Shown here: positions 18,967-28,474 of the stretch, in pieces
Numbering within the stretch: the first letter of the stretch is position 1
Layout of the letters: every line of letters starts with the position of its first letter
Virus record (IMG/VR): IMGVR_UViG_3300031857_011362
Coordinates: 60,443-124,442 of that record
Source of the DNA: a virus
DNA length: 64,000 nt
Strand: one strand, 5' to 3'
Position numbers and translations under genes: made by a program
The notes under the pieces: model-generated
What the model saw: only the letters and a program-made list of their open reading frames with translations
The model's database searches: none
Told to the model about the DNA's origin: nothing

Positions 18967-19769
18967 TAGTATGTCTCCAAATGATCTATGCCTAATTTTT
19001 TACGAAAGTCTTCAGTAAACTTACCGTCGATTCGTAGTCCATAACTCTGTTCCATAATACGCTCTCCGCCATGCCAGTCTGTATCATTCCACCAGGCTGC
19101 ACGTGTATTCAAATATGTTTTATCTTTGTTCTCTGGATCCCATAGATAAAAGGCTTTCTTAGTGTTAGGGCGTACATGTATAAATTCATTACGATGTGGC
19201 TTAACTATATTAACTCCGTTCTTAGCATCTAAGTCTCTGTGTTCAAATGGGATACCATCATGTTCACAGTGAAAGAATATAACACGACCAATGTCTTCAA
19301 ACACTGGACCAACTAAACTCTCGACCCATTTGACTACGTTAGGAAAGTATTGAGCCTCAGGTGTAAGTTTGCGCACTGCTGTTCTATCATCCCATGAACC
19401 TTCTTCCCATAAATAGTAGTATATATACGGGTCATACGCACCCATACTCATTTTTAAGTATCGTGTAAATATGTTTCGTTCTTGGAAGTTTTTAAAGTCC
19501 TTAGGCATTACTTCTAATCCTGCAATTTTAATAGGGTCAGTGTCGGGTAGCTTCATAAACTCTTGCATTGACTCGTAGATCGGTTTCCAATGAATCCTGT
19601 AGCTCATTTTCTCAAAGGTAAAGCCGGGTTCCATCCACGTTCCTTCTTTTGCAAACATTCTTGCTTCTGCAAATCCTTTGTATATCTCTGGTTGCATTTT
19701 ATCAAATGCATTCATATCTAGATATGAAGTCATATCGATATATGGTTGATTGTTAATACCTTTAATCAT
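18966..19769 (-). CDS. Probable large 2-oxoglutarate/Fe(II) oxygenase-like protein
   Basis: 267 residues. FEHRDLD supplies H-x-D near residue 175, and DWHGGERIMEQSYGLRIDG supplies the distal His and an Arg. The N-terminal 150 residues are an extra helical domain (KMSYRIHWKPIY, YLKMSMGAYDPYIYYYLWEEG). ATG 19769 overlaps the upstream stop by ATGA and is preferred to an in-frame TTG at 19778. Confidence 0.72.
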   Translation of the reverse strand: MIKGINNQPYIDMTSYLDMNAFDKMQPEIYKGFAEARMFAKEGTWMEPGFTFEKMSYRIHWKPIYESMQEFMKLPDTDPIKIAGLEVMPKDFKNFQERNIFTRYLKMSMGAYDPYIYYYLWEEGSWDDRTAVRKLTPEAQYFPNVVKWVESLVGPVFEDIGRVIFFHCEHDGIPFEHRDLDAKNGVNIVKPHRNEFIHVRPNTKKAFYLWDPENKDKTYLNTRAAWWNDTDWHGGERIMEQSYGLRIDGKFTEDFRKKLGIDHLETY

Positions 19770-21232
19770 AATTTCCAACTTAATTTTTTATATTTGTAAT
19801 TTGTAATGAATCTATTCATATTGTCAGACTCATCATTACACCATTTAATCTTAATAATATCAGCAACATTATTAGTATTGTGCTCAATAAACCCTGATAC
19901 GAAGTTAAACCCAGTGCAATTAAAATTATCCGAGAACACAATGTCGTAGAAATTCTGCATAATGTCAATAGCAGTTAATTGATCCATACCGTCATGCTCC
20001 CAAATAGTGACTTCTTCTAGTCCGGGATAAAAGCTAATGATATCTGGTTTCTTATCTACCTTTTTCTTTCTTATACCGTACTTTTCTAAGTTCTTAGAAA
20101 ACTCACTTAGATTAGACATTTGTGAATTATACTCTGGTATTTCTAAGTACCATGATGTAACACTTTGATCTTGCCAATTTTGCACACACCAGTCAATACC
20201 ATCTTGAAACGTTTCTGGAGTTTCCTTAGGTAATCCGCAAATAAGACTGACAGTACCTCGATACATATTATGCGGTTCAAAGAAGTTTCTTGCATCAAGT
20301 AGTCCTTGTTTAAGTTTGACAGGATTCATTCCCTTACCTATAATTTTCCCGGCTTGATGATTAAATGTTTCTACTCCGTAAAAATGTCCACCAAGTCCCA
20401 TAGCTAACATTTTGTCCCAGTGACTGCGTTGATTTACTAACAAGTCAGCTCTCATAAATGCCATAAACCATGGTTTAAAATTCAAACTGGATACAGCATC
20501 AGAATACTTTTCAATTTTCTCTATACGGTCATTGAATGTTTCGTCTGCAATAGTATAGTTTTTAACACCCCATTCATCGTAATTAAACATTAATTCATCT
20601 TTAATATCGTCTCTGGATCTAGAAGTATCTTCTTTAACTCCCAATATTGGAAAATTACAGAAATCACATTTGAACTTACAGCCACGACTCGTTTCAATAG
20701 TAAGCATTTCAAACGATTCAATAAAGTCTCGTTTCTCATGTGTGTTTCTGTATGTAGGTAGATTCCATGCAGGAAAGTTATGTAGTGCTCTAATTACTTT
20801 TCTACCTTGATAATCTTCAAACTGTAATCCAGTGTGAAATATCAGATTTCCTGAGATATGTCTACATAACTCTAGCATTGCAACTTCTCCAAAGCTGTCT
20901 ACCCAGTAGTCAATGTTTTGTGCAGGTGTAATTAAACATCCGTGACCACCCAGTATCGTTGGGATGTTTGGATAAGTTTCTTTAAGCCATTTAGTAAAGT
21001 TATTAGTGTCTTCCGGCCACCAATTAATAAACGAACTAAATCCAAAGAATTTAGTATTAGAATTAACTCTGCTACGAACAAATTCTTTTAGTTCATCAAG
21101 TGTAAACTCAATAGCAAAGTCAAGTACTTCAATATCCCAGTTACTGGCTCTTAGATAAGAAGCTATACGATGTGCACCGGTCCCCCTGTGCCCACGCTCT
21201 TTTCTGTAACTAAACATTAACCCGTGATGCAT
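19766..21232 (-). CDS. Radical SAM protein with N-terminal B12-binding-like domain
   Basis: 488 residues. The N-terminal 150 residues look like a Rossmann B12-binding domain (GTGAHRIASYLRASNWDIEVLDF, FFGFSSFINWW, TILGGHG) but lack the DxHxxG cobalamin ligand. The radical-SAM motif CKFKCDFC is near residue 190, with ETFNDR and GVETFNHQ in the barrel. Proteins of this type include methylases and ring-forming enzymes. It is operon-coupled by ATGA and TAATG overlaps. Confidence 0.88.
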   Translation of the reverse strand: MHHGLMFSYRKERGHRGTGAHRIASYLRASNWDIEVLDFAIEFTLDELKEFVRSRVNSNTKFFGFSSFINWWPEDTNNFTKWLKETYPNIPTILGGHGCLITPAQNIDYWVDSFGEVAMLELCRHISGNLIFHTGLQFEDYQGRKVIRALHNFPAWNLPTYRNTHEKRDFIESFEMLTIETSRGCKFKCDFCNFPILGVKEDTSRSRDDIKDELMFNYDEWGVKNYTIADETFNDRIEKIEKYSDAVSSLNFKPWFMAFMRADLLVNQRSHWDKMLAMGLGGHFYGVETFNHQAGKIIGKGMNPVKLKQGLLDARNFFEPHNMYRGTVSLICGLPKETPETFQDGIDWCVQNWQDQSVTSWYLEIPEYNSQMSNLSEFSKNLEKYGIRKKKVDKKPDIISFYPGLEEVTIWEHDGMDQLTAIDIMQNFYDIVFSDNFNCTGFNFVSGFIEHNTNNVADIIKIKWCNDESDNMNRFITNYKYKKLSWKL

Positions 21233-22293
21233 TACACTAACCTATATTGTTCAGGTACCGTATCTAATAAAGGTAATTTATTATTAACTAATCTATCACG
21301 CAATAACACTTGATGCACCAATGGCGATATTGGCATGCCGGGCAACATATCAGCCCAAGACTCAGTTTGTGTTTCTACTAAGTCAAGTGTTTTGATATCA
21401 GGCCATTGTATTAGTTTAACTAATACTCCGTTGATTTCTACAGGGTAATGAGCACGAATTCCCAGTTCGGGTCTAGGATTAAATGTCCAATTATTCTTTT
21501 CTGCTATGGTACGACTATTTTTCACTAAATCACTCATAAACATCTTATCCTGTACAGGACTTCTTCCAATCTCGGTGCCTACACGTATACGATACATTTT
21601 GCAATATTGTTTTTCTTTGTTAAATTTCTGTATTTCTTCTAAGCAATACTCTAATTGGTGATATCCTTCAAGCGTATAGCTAATGTTCTTTATTGACATG
21701 TTTCTAGCTTTACAATTTTCAATACCTTGTATTTGTTTTCGTCTAACAGTGTGACCCTGATAATCCGGATGATTTAATCCAAATGTAAAGTGAACATTAT
21801 TAAATTCTGTAAATTCATCAATGTATTCTTCTTTACTAAGTCTAACGCCGTTAGTCAAAATCATGATAGGTCTTATAGATACTTCATTGATTGCACGAAT
21901 AAGATCGGGTAAATCTTCTCTAACTGTGGGTTCAGCACCCATTAATACAACAGATTGGTTACCGGGCCAGTTCTTAATCTGAGCTATAATGCTTTCAATG
22001 CTTGGGTCTTTGCTGGTACTGTCGGGCAATTGATAACAATGCGGGCATGTTAAATTGCATCTATTTGTTATATCCAAGCATATAGCATCTAAGAATGTTT
22101 TTAATTCACGTTTTGGATACTGATAATTTAAATAAAATTCTGAGTCAGGATCAACTAAATGTGTCTCTCCGATATGATTTGGGCATTTCTTTTTCAAGTA
22201 CACTCTACCATCTTTTTCAAATAACTCAGCAGGTATATGTTTACTGCATGTAGTACATAAACTAGTGGTGTGGTGTATGTGATTGATTGTCAT
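21232..22293 (-). CDS. Radical SAM protein of the TrsS/Tes-like type with N-terminal zinc ribbon
   Basis: 353 residues. The N-terminus LCTTCSKHIPAELFEKDG...CPNH is a C-x2-C...C-x2-H zinc-ribbon-like module typical of the family that includes tetraether lipid synthase (Tes) and TrsS. The core CNLTCPHC, VLMGAEPTVRED and LTNGVRL follow. Tes joins lipid tails in archaea; whether this phage protein acts on lipid is unknown. It is the first gene of a six-gene minus-strand operon, with CATAAATA four bases before ATG 22293. Confidence 0.82.
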   Translation of the reverse strand: MTINHIHHTTSLCTTCSKHIPAELFEKDGRVYLKKKCPNHIGETHLVDPDSEFYLNYQYPKRELKTFLDAICLDITNRCNLTCPHCYQLPDSTSKDPSIESIIAQIKNWPGNQSVVLMGAEPTVREDLPDLIRAINEVSIRPIMILTNGVRLSKEEYIDEFTEFNNVHFTFGLNHPDYQGHTVRRKQIQGIENCKARNMSIKNISYTLEGYHQLEYCLEEIQKFNKEKQYCKMYRIRVGTEIGRSPVQDKMFMSDLVKNSRTIAEKNNWTFNPRPELGIRAHYPVEINGVLVKLIQWPDIKTLDLVETQTESWADMLPGMPISPLVHQVLLRDRLVNNKLPLLDTVPEQYRLV

Positions 22294-22335
22294 ATATTAT
22301 TTATGTTCTATGTCTAACCTTATAAATATTATGCA
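22294..22335. promoter_or_regulatory. Divergent late-promoter node 2
   Basis: The 42-base gap holds CATAAATA on the minus strand (22305-22298), four bases before ATG 22293, and TATAAATA on the plus strand (22321-22328), seven bases before ATG 22336. No Shine-Dalgarno site is present on either side. Confidence 0.7.
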
Positions 22336-23019
22336 ATGAACTATCAATATTATTATAACAACGTCCCGGGTGTTGGGTTAACTAGAAACAATTTAATCTA
22401 TACCAGTCTTATTTCTGACGATAAAAAGACATTTGTACAATGGTACTACAATGATTCTGTATATCATGCTGGACAAAATGAAGTAATTGATTCAGATAAA
22501 ATGGAAGAAAAATGGCAACGGGAAGTAAAGTATTTGTCTTTAATGAGAGACCAACACCCTGACTTAGTACCCAAAATCAATGACATAGATTACGCCAATA
22601 AAAAAATCTATTTAAGTATAGATGGTATTGATTTTTGGAATCGTGCTGAATGCTCATCTGATAATTATGATAATGTATTACCTGATTGGCAAGAACAAAT
22701 GCTTGAGATTTTTAATGCTCATAAAGCCTTAGGTGTACACAAATATTCAATGCATCCTAGTAGTTACTTTATAGTAGACGGTCAGCTTAAAAGTTTCAAT
22801 TACTTTTTCACATACCATAATACAGAACCCTGTGTTAGTGTAAAGGATGTTCAAAGTCATATACACAGTAATAGACAAGTAGAAATACGTAAGCATTTAG
22901 AAAGTTTAGGAATTGAATGGGATGTGCCGCAACCATGGCCATTAATGGATAAATTATGTTGGAACAGTTTTAGAACTAATTACCCTGAAGACTTCATTAC
23001 TAAGGCTTTAAATGTATAG
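22336..23019 (+). CDS. Kinase-like protein B, probable pseudokinase
   Basis: 227 residues, a paralogue of 16162-16854 (shared WQREVKYLSL, KKIYLSIDGIDFW). In the catalytic-loop position it reads GVHKYSMHPSSYFI, and in the DFG position SFNYFF, so both catalytic Asp residues are missing. A binding or scaffolding role is more likely than phosphotransfer. It overlaps the next gene by eight bases. Confidence 0.7.
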   Translation: MNYQYYYNNVPGVGLTRNNLIYTSLISDDKKTFVQWYYNDSVYHAGQNEVIDSDKMEEKWQREVKYLSLMRDQHPDLVPKINDIDYANKKIYLSIDGIDFWNRAECSSDNYDNVLPDWQEQMLEIFNAHKALGVHKYSMHPSSYFIVDGQLKSFNYFFTYHNTEPCVSVKDVQSHIHSNRQVEIRKHLESLGIEWDVPQPWPLMDKLCWNSFRTNYPEDFITKALNV

Positions 23020-23563
23020 AATTGTTCCTTTTTCGGACGATTTAGATTTAGAAGAATTTTATATTAAAGCTCTTGCCCGAGGCTATAAAAACAACAGTAG
23101 TAAATTCTGGATTAAAGATTGCTTTCGCAACGAACAGAGTAGTCAAACTTGGATACTATATTATAATAGTAACCCGGTTGGGTCTGTCGTAGCACACACG
23201 TTCCCCGAGATGGGCTCTAAATCATACAGAATAGCGGCTAGAACCTGTGTGCTTACTGATGATATACCCACGCCGTCATTAAGAACAAGAAATCAAATTA
23301 TCACACATCAACATGCTACTGCGCAGTTTTTAATTCCGTCATGCATTGAATGGGCAGGTAAAGAAAATGATTTGTATATTACTTCCAACAACCTAGAAAG
23401 TGGAAGTCAAAGACTAGTACACAACATATATTTTCCTTCTATGGCTAAATCAGGGCAAGTAACCCGTATTTGTGAACTAGAGTATCGAGGATCTATGCAA
23501 ACAGTTTGGAAATTATGTGTAGATAGATTCTATGAAGAACTTAACAAACACCCTAGATGGTAG
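23012..23563 (+). CDS. GNAT-like acetyltransferase-type protein
   Basis: 183 residues. WILYYNSNPVGSVVAH followed by YRIAARTCVLTDD matches the central strands of a GNAT fold, and the N-terminal helix (DLDLEEFYIKALARGY) fits too. The acetyl-CoA pyrophosphate loop (R/Q-x-x-G-x-G/A) is not clear, so activity is uncertain. It ends one base before the convergent gene. Confidence 0.62.
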   Translation: MYRIVPFSDDLDLEEFYIKALARGYKNNSSKFWIKDCFRNEQSSQTWILYYNSNPVGSVVAHTFPEMGSKSYRIAARTCVLTDDIPTPSLRTRNQIITHQHATAQFLIPSCIEWAGKENDLYITSNNLESGSQRLVHNIYFPSMAKSGQVTRICELEYRGSMQTVWKLCVDRFYEELNKHPRW

Positions 23564-24151
23564 TTAGATAGTTAAATTTAGATTATAGATATCGTCAAAT
23601 TGATCGGTATCACACACAATAATTATGTGTGCTCTAGTCACATGACCGCAATTTATAGTTCCGTGTCTTTGCTTAACATCTAGTATATAAGCACTGCCCG
23701 GATACATATGATCGAACCCATAGTCAGTTACCCACCAATGTGTCTCGTCTGCGATAATTGGAATATGTATTTTAATTTTGTTTTCTTGGTCAGTGTGAGG
23801 GGTTACTATGGTAGCTGGCGGGGCAATAGCTACAATACTTCTGTGTGCTGTAGGAAATGACTCAATTGCTTTAGCCGCCCAATCTACGCAACATCCGGTG
23901 TTTTTGTATAGTTTATAATCCCCTACTGTATTGTTTTCAAATGCATGATATGTTTGATTGACGTTCTCATATATAGTTTGAAGTCCCCAGCCGTATGCTT
24001 GATGGTCTGCCCACGGATTTTCACATGCACATCCTCCCATACCCACCCACTTTTGACTTTGAAATTCATTTTCTAAACGCTTGTAGAAGTTTAGTGCGGC
24101 ATCAACGTCAATAACAATGTTTGGTATTTTCGTAATCGTTTTTCTTTGCAT
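23564..24151 (-). CDS. Probable 2-oxoglutarate/Fe(II) oxygenase (Asp/Asn hydroxylase-like)
   Basis: 195 residues. PHTDQ carries H-x-D, followed by IKIHIPI, AYILDVKQRHGTINCG with the distal His, and TRAHIIIVCD with the Arg. An N-terminal Cys-rich stretch (GGCACENPWADH) and an internal CC are unusual. ATG 24151 has an AGGA site at the right distance; an in-frame TTG at 24178 would overlap the upstream gene. Confidence 0.78.
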   Translation of the reverse strand: MQRKTITKIPNIVIDVDAALNFYKRLENEFQSQKWVGMGGCACENPWADHQAYGWGLQTIYENVNQTYHAFENNTVGDYKLYKNTGCCVDWAAKAIESFPTAHRSIVAIAPPATIVTPHTDQENKIKIHIPIIADETHWWVTDYGFDHMYPGSAYILDVKQRHGTINCGHVTRAHIIIVCDTDQFDDIYNLNLTI

Positions 24152-24159
24152 GTTAAATC

Positions 24160-24717
24160 CTAATGTAAATCTACCCAAACTCCGTTTGCATAACCTTGGA
24201 ATTTGTGAGTATCATCATTGTACACAATCATTCCGTTTTTGGGTTGTATACTATTTATAGACAAAGTACTTTGTTCGATGCATTGAACCATTTTAGTTTC
24301 AAACCCACCGTCTTTATTGAATCTCCAGCCCCTATAATCGTCTAATATCTCACCCTGCCCGTCGCCTGCACCAACAAGGATACTTAAACTACTTGCGGGT
24401 GCATTGTCGGTTTTGTCAGCAGTGGGATCCATTCTTGAAAGTAGTGACACTAGACTTTTGCTAATGTCATCGTTATTTTCGTTAGAATAAGTAGTGAAAC
24501 TCAACGTTACGCCATAGTCACCCGGGTGTAGTGCCTCAGGTTCGTCAATAGTTCCACGCACTGCATGTATCTCGACCCTAGGCTTATCGCCTCCTGCAAC
24601 ACCAACCATACGCACTACTCTATTACTATTAGACTGTAATATGACCCCTTTGTCTGTGCTTACAGTCAAATGCTGGTCATTGGCATTAATAACATCTACT
24701 GATATTTCTTTTTTCAT
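24160..24717 (-). CDS. Tail-fibre-like or receptor-binding protein
   Basis: 185 residues. The C-terminus NGMIVYNDDTHKFQGYANGVWVDL is the short module found at the end of many phage fibre and adhesin subunits. The N-terminal part is a beta-rich Gly/Ser/Asp sequence (GVILQSNSNRVVRMVGV...RVEIHAVRG). It is the only virion-like gene within the biosynthetic island, between two oxygenase genes, and may be a substrate or partner of those enzymes (inference). Confidence 0.72.
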   Translation of the reverse strand: MKKEISVDVINANDQHLTVSTDKGVILQSNSNRVVRMVGVAGGDKPRVEIHAVRGTIDEPEALHPGDYGVTLSFTTYSNENNDDISKSLVSLLSRMDPTADKTDNAPASSLSILVGAGDGQGEILDDYRGWRFNKDGGFETKMVQCIEQSTLSINSIQPKNGMIVYNDDTHKFQGYANGVWVDLH

Positions 24718-25370
24718 ACCAACACTTCATGGTTATGGTATTTGCCAGTTACATTTTGTTCTATGCAAGCCTTGTCAAACTTTTGTTTCCATTCATCAGT
24801 GCAGTCTAGTCGATGAATGATTAAGTGAAATCTATCCTCATTGCTATTATTGATAACCGAATGAGGGTAATGTATGTTCATCACATACGATTTCCCGGGT
24901 TCCATAAACAATGTTTCTTTATCTCCCCACTGCCATAAACAGTCTACGGGATTACTAAGGCTTATGTTTGTGTTATCTAATAGTGGTACCCTAGAATCCA
25001 TGTGTTCTGAGATATAACCACCGGCTTCTACTAACATAAATCTAACTCTACCAAACATGTTGCTAGGGAAACGATTTTTAACAAAGTCTACAGTGACAGG
25101 ACATTGCTTAGATAATTCTGTCCACTGCATATCTTTCACTACTTCTTCAATATCGGTATATCCGTAGTCTTTCCAATGCCCCGACTTATGTTCATCTAGT
25201 CCGTGTAATACAAGACTGCGCCAGCCTTTATGGTCATAACTTCCGGGTCTGTGTGTCACAAAATGTTCTTTAAGTGCCTTAGCCTCAGCTAGCATACCCA
25301 AATAGTCTATGTCAAAATCTAAGATAAGATATTTGGAATCTGATATGAAATAGTCTTTGAGTAGGGTCAT
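24714..25370 (-). CDS. Probable 2-oxoglutarate/Fe(II) oxygenase (Asp/Asn hydroxylase-like)
   Basis: 218 residues. SEHMDSRVP supplies H-x-D, NIHYPHSVINNS supplies the distal His, and RFHLIIHR the 2-oxoglutarate Arg. ATG 25370 is chosen because the reading frame upstream runs through the divergent promoter region and into the neighbouring gene. A weak AAGAG precedes it. It overlaps the fibre-like gene by ATGA. Confidence 0.8.
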   Translation of the reverse strand: MTLLKDYFISDSKYLILDFDIDYLGMLAEAKALKEHFVTHRPGSYDHKGWRSLVLHGLDEHKSGHWKDYGYTDIEEVVKDMQWTELSKQCPVTVDFVKNRFPSNMFGRVRFMLVEAGGYISEHMDSRVPLLDNTNISLSNPVDCLWQWGDKETLFMEPGKSYVMNIHYPHSVINNSNEDRFHLIIHRLDCTDEWKQKFDKACIEQNVTGKYHNHEVLV

Positions 25371-25408
25371 TAATTTTATTCTCTTATCAATATTTATTAA
25401 ATATGCGT
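25371..25408. promoter_or_regulatory. Divergent late-promoter node 3
   Basis: AATAAATA on the minus strand (25398-25391) lies 20 bases before ATG 25370. On the plus strand ATTAAATA (25396-25403) lies five bases before ATG 25409. The two elements overlap, so the sides may compete. Confidence 0.5.
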
Positions 25409-26809
25409 ATGCTACAGAAAATTCACACCAACCACCATGCAAAATCGATATTAATTTGCATACATGATATTTTAAATGATTGTCAATCTGATTGGTCAAG
25501 AGAGATAGCTAAAAATTTATCCGACTATATGGTTAATCGTTTCTTAAAATACGGTTATGATGTGTGTATAGGAACCGATGAAAATGAATTATTGAGCCAT
25601 GGATTAGACCAATATAGTCATGCTGTCATTATAGCTACTGGTACTAGCCCTAAGTTGTCGGATAGACTGATAGGTGCAATAGAAGACAAGTGTATGGAAG
25701 ATTTTTACCTAGCAGGACATGTATTAGATAGAAAAGAAAAGTATTTTGAACTACACCATCAATTCTATATAGTAAATTTAAAAACCCATGCTGAGTTAGG
25801 ATGCCCAATTATTGGTGATGTATCTGATAATACACATACCTTAACTAAACCCATATCAGATAGTAATGATGATTATATTGCCCAAGTACTGAAATGTGGC
25901 ACAGAAGACTACTCATACTCTGGGGTTATGCATGGTTGGAATATATTATCTACTGCATTAGAACATAATAAACCTATTATTGATTTGGGCAATGATATAC
26001 GAAACAACAAGAAATATTTCTATTATGAATACGACCATGTATTTTTAAAAGAGTCTACGTCTTTATATTACAATCAGTATTTCTTCAATAACTTTGTAGT
26101 CCCGTTCAACAGCGATAGATTAAGCGAAAACTTAGTATTTGAAGGACCAATAGAACAATATATAACTTTAGGTACAGGTATTAATTGGGTTGAAAATCTA
26201 CACAAGGTTGGCTTTACAGAATCTACCGTTGTGTATTTTACAGATATCAATCCATTGGTTTTACAATTTATGCAGTCTATGGTAAAAGAATGGGACGGGG
26301 AAGATTATGTAGATTTTTACATGTCAAAGAATTTTATAATCCCAAATAATATTCAGTATGATTATGATAGCTATATGGAACAAACTAGAAGCCAATGGCT
26401 TGCATTCAGAGTTAATAATCCCGACTGGTTGACTAAATGGAATAATATACGCGGTCTTACTTTCAAATTCATATCTATTGATTACATGAGTGAATACAAC
26501 TTTGATTGGTTTGATAGTAACAAAAAAACAATTTTTAATGCCAGTGATATGTTTGACCATGTCCCGGTTATCTTTCAGCAAAGTATGAAGTATAGAATAG
26601 CGGCAGAGAATCGCTTTATTACTAGGCTTCAAGAAAAAGATCCCAACTTATACTTACTTTGGACAAGTCGAGCCTGCACTGAGTTTATGAAAACTAGTGA
26701 TGCCCCTAAGTTTCAAACAATATGTGAAGTTAATGTAGTTGACATAGAACAAATTGTTCGACCATATTGGCATAAGGACGATTGGAATACATTAAGACCA
26801 TTGGTCTAA
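25403..26809 (+). CDS. Large unknown protein with methyltransferase-like C-terminal half
   Basis: 468 residues. I do not recognise the N-terminal half (HAVIIATGTSPKLSDRLIG..., HGWNILSTALEHNKPIIDLG). The C-terminal half contains QYITLGTGINWVENL and VVYFTDINPLVLQFMQSM, resembling the SAM-binding region of a class I methyltransferase. ATG 25403 and ATG 25409 are both possible; the latter fits the promoter spacing rule. It ends four bases before the convergent SGNH gene. Confidence 0.7.
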   Translation: MRMLQKIHTNHHAKSILICIHDILNDCQSDWSREIAKNLSDYMVNRFLKYGYDVCIGTDENELLSHGLDQYSHAVIIATGTSPKLSDRLIGAIEDKCMEDFYLAGHVLDRKEKYFELHHQFYIVNLKTHAELGCPIIGDVSDNTHTLTKPISDSNDDYIAQVLKCGTEDYSYSGVMHGWNILSTALEHNKPIIDLGNDIRNNKKYFYYEYDHVFLKESTSLYYNQYFFNNFVVPFNSDRLSENLVFEGPIEQYITLGTGINWVENLHKVGFTESTVVYFTDINPLVLQFMQSMVKEWDGEDYVDFYMSKNFIIPNNIQYDYDSYMEQTRSQWLAFRVNNPDWLTKWNNIRGLTFKFISIDYMSEYNFDWFDSNKKTIFNASDMFDHVPVIFQQSMKYRIAAENRFITRLQEKDPNLYLLWTSRACTEFMKTSDAPKFQTICEVNVVDIEQIVRPYWHKDDWNTLRPLV

Positions 26810-26813
26810 TGTT

Positions 26814-27485
26814 TTATATTAGTGAAGACTCAACTAAACATTCTTTAATGTCTTTTGCTATTTGTTCATGTGTTAGTGGACCTGGGTGACAATTATCTAA
26901 TGCGTAATCTACAAAATTCCCTACTATTAACTTAATATCCTTATAAGGTATTTTAACGTATTTGGGTTTATAATCTCTTAAGCTGTCATAATCTACAAAG
27001 AAATTATAATGCGGAACATTTATACTAGATAGATATAAATTAGCATGATGTACATGTAACCAAGTCCTCATTATTAAATCAGTGTCATTGTGGGCCAACA
27101 TCCAGTCTTTTGATAGACCATCATGGGCCCAAGATCCAACATGCACTGCCATATCAGCGTGGTCTATTTTTTTACTAAAAAACTCTAACGTCGGGTTGTA
27201 CTTTTCGTGGAATATCATATCCCTACTATGAAAACTCCACATTACCACACATAGTGAGTCATTATTAAAGTTAGTGTTGAGTATTCTATGCAATATTGCA
27301 AGATTGCTAAACCCCGGCCCACTACGGTTGACCATGTTGTATTCTAAATCTTTTGCTAGTAAAGACGGCCACGCATATTGACTACATACTGAGCCAACCG
27401 TATAATCATTACCCTGCTTCATCCAGCAGTCTTCTAAGCCGTGACCGTATGTATATGAATCTCCAAAAGCAAATAGTGTTCTCAT
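26814..27485 (-). CDS. SGNH/GDSL-family hydrolase
   Basis: 223 residues. Block I FAFGDSYTYG carries the nucleophile Ser, block II NRSGPGFSN the oxyanion Gly, and block V NCHPGPLTHEQ the His of the D/N-x-x-H pair. SGNH enzymes act as esterases or deacetylases on lipids and glycans. There is no signal peptide. It is linked to the upstream radical-SAM gene by a four-base overlap. A second, shorter SGNH protein lies at 53092-53511. Confidence 0.87.
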   Translation of the reverse strand: MRTLFAFGDSYTYGHGLEDCWMKQGNDYTVGSVCSQYAWPSLLAKDLEYNMVNRSGPGFSNLAILHRILNTNFNNDSLCVVMWSFHSRDMIFHEKYNPTLEFFSKKIDHADMAVHVGSWAHDGLSKDWMLAHNDTDLIMRTWLHVHHANLYLSSINVPHYNFFVDYDSLRDYKPKYVKIPYKDIKLIVGNFVDYALDNCHPGPLTHEQIAKDIKECLVESSLI

Positions 27486-28474
27486 AATTTTTCTTTTGGT
27501 ATCTTACTGTCAGCACTAGAGACACATGAAGGTGTAGTACAAATTACCGGTTTGTCAAAGATAGTAAAACCTTTACTTAGTGACCCTAACGGTGTATCAC
27601 TGCAACTATAACTACGTTTTACTTCATCACTGCGTATCACTATGCCCTGATACCCACTATTACACATCCATCCTTCAAACTTGTTGAATCCAAATGCATT
27701 GAATCGTTCTGCTTGATCTAGCCAGTGCACCTTGTTTGTATCATCTATTAGTTTAACTTGTAGTACAGGCTCATCATTTGCCTGTTGAGGAAATCCATTA
27801 CGCATGATTTGTATCATTTCATCAGTATACCCACTAACAACAAAACTAGCAGTAGGATCACTCTGTGGCTTAAGTGTGACATTGATCCCACGTTTATGAA
27901 AACGTTGTAGTCGTTCATAGCTTTCCCAAAAGAATTCAGGAACCATAACTTGATTGACTGTTACATAGACTTGTTCCTGCATCAATGCTAGAATCTTATC
28001 TCCAAACTCGTTCTCTTTGGCAAACTCTGCATGAAAACTAGCAGTTAGGCTTCTACGTTGTAATAGACTAGTAGCTTTATCCCAACGTAGCCACCAATTG
28101 ATACTGGGCGACAGATTGGTAGTCATGTGGACACTTTGATAACCTTCGACTGGACCTTCATCTAAGTGTTGAGTGAGTTCTAGCAAATGCTTATATGCTG
28201 TGGGTTCTCCACCACTAAAGCTCCAGTGAAACTTGTTAAACCCATTACGTCTAGCTTGTTCTTTGATACTGTCAATAGAGTTCTTGTATATTTGTAAATC
28301 TTGATGGTCTGGCACATTGCTATTAGCATATGGCCAGCAATAGCTACAGCTATAATTACAGAATCTTCCAAGTATCCAGCTAACGGTGAATAAGTCCATG
28401 TCAAGCATATTTGCTTGCCCAAACTTAACTATCCTATCGAATGGAATATCACTGAAGTTGTTTTGTGTACTCAT
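27482..28474 (-). CDS. Radical SAM protein
   Basis: 330 residues. CNYSCSYC near residue 39 is the cluster motif, with SFSGGEPTAY and MTTNLS downstream. C-terminal cysteines (WMCNSGYQ, SYSCSDTPLG, VICTTPSCVSS) suggest an auxiliary-cluster site. It overlaps the upstream glycosyltransferase gene by 26 bases, so the two are probably co-translated. Confidence 0.9.
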   Translation of the reverse strand: MSTQNNFSDIPFDRIVKFGQANMLDMDLFTVSWILGRFCNYSCSYCWPYANSNVPDHQDLQIYKNSIDSIKEQARRNGFNKFHWSFSGGEPTAYKHLLELTQHLDEGPVEGYQSVHMTTNLSPSINWWLRWDKATSLLQRRSLTASFHAEFAKENEFGDKILALMQEQVYVTVNQVMVPEFFWESYERLQRFHKRGINVTLKPQSDPTASFVVSGYTDEMIQIMRNGFPQQANDEPVLQVKLIDDTNKVHWLDQAERFNAFGFNKFEGWMCNSGYQGIVIRSDEVKRSYSCSDTPLGSLSKGFTIFDKPVICTTPSCVSSADSKIPKEKL

